DNA of 34,688 nt. It comes from an uncultured Methylococcales bacterium (GTDB taxonomy: Bacteria; Pseudomonadota; Gammaproteobacteria; Methylococcales; Methylomonadaceae). The notes below the pieces were generated by a model, which was not told the origin of the DNA, made no database searches, and saw nothing but the letters and a program-made list of their open reading frames with translations. Shown here piece after piece: positions 34,450 to 34,688 of this stretch. How positions within the stretch are numbered: position 1 is the first letter of the stretch; every line of letters starts with the position of its first letter. A program made the position numbers and the translations under genes. The DNA lies in assembly GCA_913019935.1 (NCBI GenBank), contig CAJVZC010000009.1:1-34688 (forward strand). Reading direction: 5' to 3'.

Positions 34450-34688
34450 ATGAGTTCTCGTCGAGTTGTTATAACTGGATTAGGTGCGGTTACGCCTTTA
34501 GCGAATACGGTCACTGAAACATGGGACGGTATCGTTAATGGTAAAAGCGGTATCACTAATATTGATTCATTTGACATATCACCTTTTGCATCTCGTTTTG
34601 GGGGTGTGATTAGGGATTTAGATATTGGTCAATATATTCCACTAAAAGATGCCAAGCGTATGGATGGGTTTATCCATTATGGGCTGGC
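34450..34688 (+). CDS. fabF: 3-oxoacyl-ACP synthase II, N-terminal part (cut by window end)
   Basis: The first 79 codons of a beta-ketoacyl-ACP synthase that elongates acyl-ACP chains. The start SSRRVVITGLGAVTPL and the following TWDGIVNGKSGI and DAKRMDGFIHYG are typical of FabF rather than FabB. AAGG (34440-34443) precedes the ATG by six bases. The catalytic Cys-His-His residues lie beyond the right edge. Placement directly after acpP agrees with FabF. Confidence 0.95.
   Translation, partial: MSSRRVVITGLGAVTPLANTVTETWDGIVNGKSGITNIDSFDISPFASRFGGVIRDLDIGQYIPLKDAKRMDGFIHYGL

Overview
The window looks like a stretch of a gammaproteobacterial chromosome outside Enterobacterales. Three things suggest this. 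A full-length SMC is encoded rather than MukB. smc is followed directly by zipA, which is a gammaproteobacterial division gene. Two clusters also have the classic gammaproteobacterial order: gyrA-serC-pheA-hisC-tyrA-aroA-cmk-rpsA-ihfB and yceD-rpmF-plsX-fabH-fabD-fabG-acpP-fabF. Base composition leans to A+T by eye. A Methylococcales, Thiotrichales or similar lineage is plausible, but the sequence alone does not fix it.

Layout. Positions 1-123 hold the tail of an unidentified gene. Positions 227-1780, minus strand, hold queF (queuosine), psd (phosphatidylethanolamine) and a 58-codon zinc-ribbon-like gene. From 1941 the plus strand carries smc-zipA, then a small phosphatase, an exported Dabb protein and a dienelactone-hydrolase-family enzyme. 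The gyrA-to-ihfB supraoperon follows (7952-18849): serine, phenylalanine and tyrosine synthesis plus the shikimate step AroA, then CMP kinase, ribosomal protein S1 and IHF-beta. A Fur-box-controlled feoABC ferrous iron operon lies at 19067-21877. Next come prfC, a convergent DUF1499 gene, dusA, folE, a membrane-spanning MutS-like ATPase, a REC/HD-GYP response regulator and a minus-strand maf. The last part (29456 to the right edge) is the yceD-rpmF-plsX-fab-acpP-fabF cluster; fabF is cut by the window end.

How it fits together. Most of the window is core housekeeping: chromosome organisation and topology (SMC, GyrA, IHF), division (ZipA), translation (S1, bL32, RF3, DusA, QueF), membrane lipid supply (Psd, PlsX, Fab, ACP) and amino-acid synthesis. 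Genes are tightly packed with 1-8 base overlaps, so translational coupling is likely. Regulatory signals visible by eye are a Fur box overlapping a perfect -10 before feoA, promoters before gyrA, yceD and acpP, and several intrinsic-terminator-like hairpins.

I see no CRISPR array, insertion sequence, prophage, tRNA or rRNA, and no convincing new multi-gene system. The least ordinary item is the MutS-like ATPase at 25978-27585, which has two predicted membrane helices in the middle of its chain. Secondary points are a promoter that would make yceD nearly leaderless, and hairpins flanking rpsA and between rpmF and plsX.
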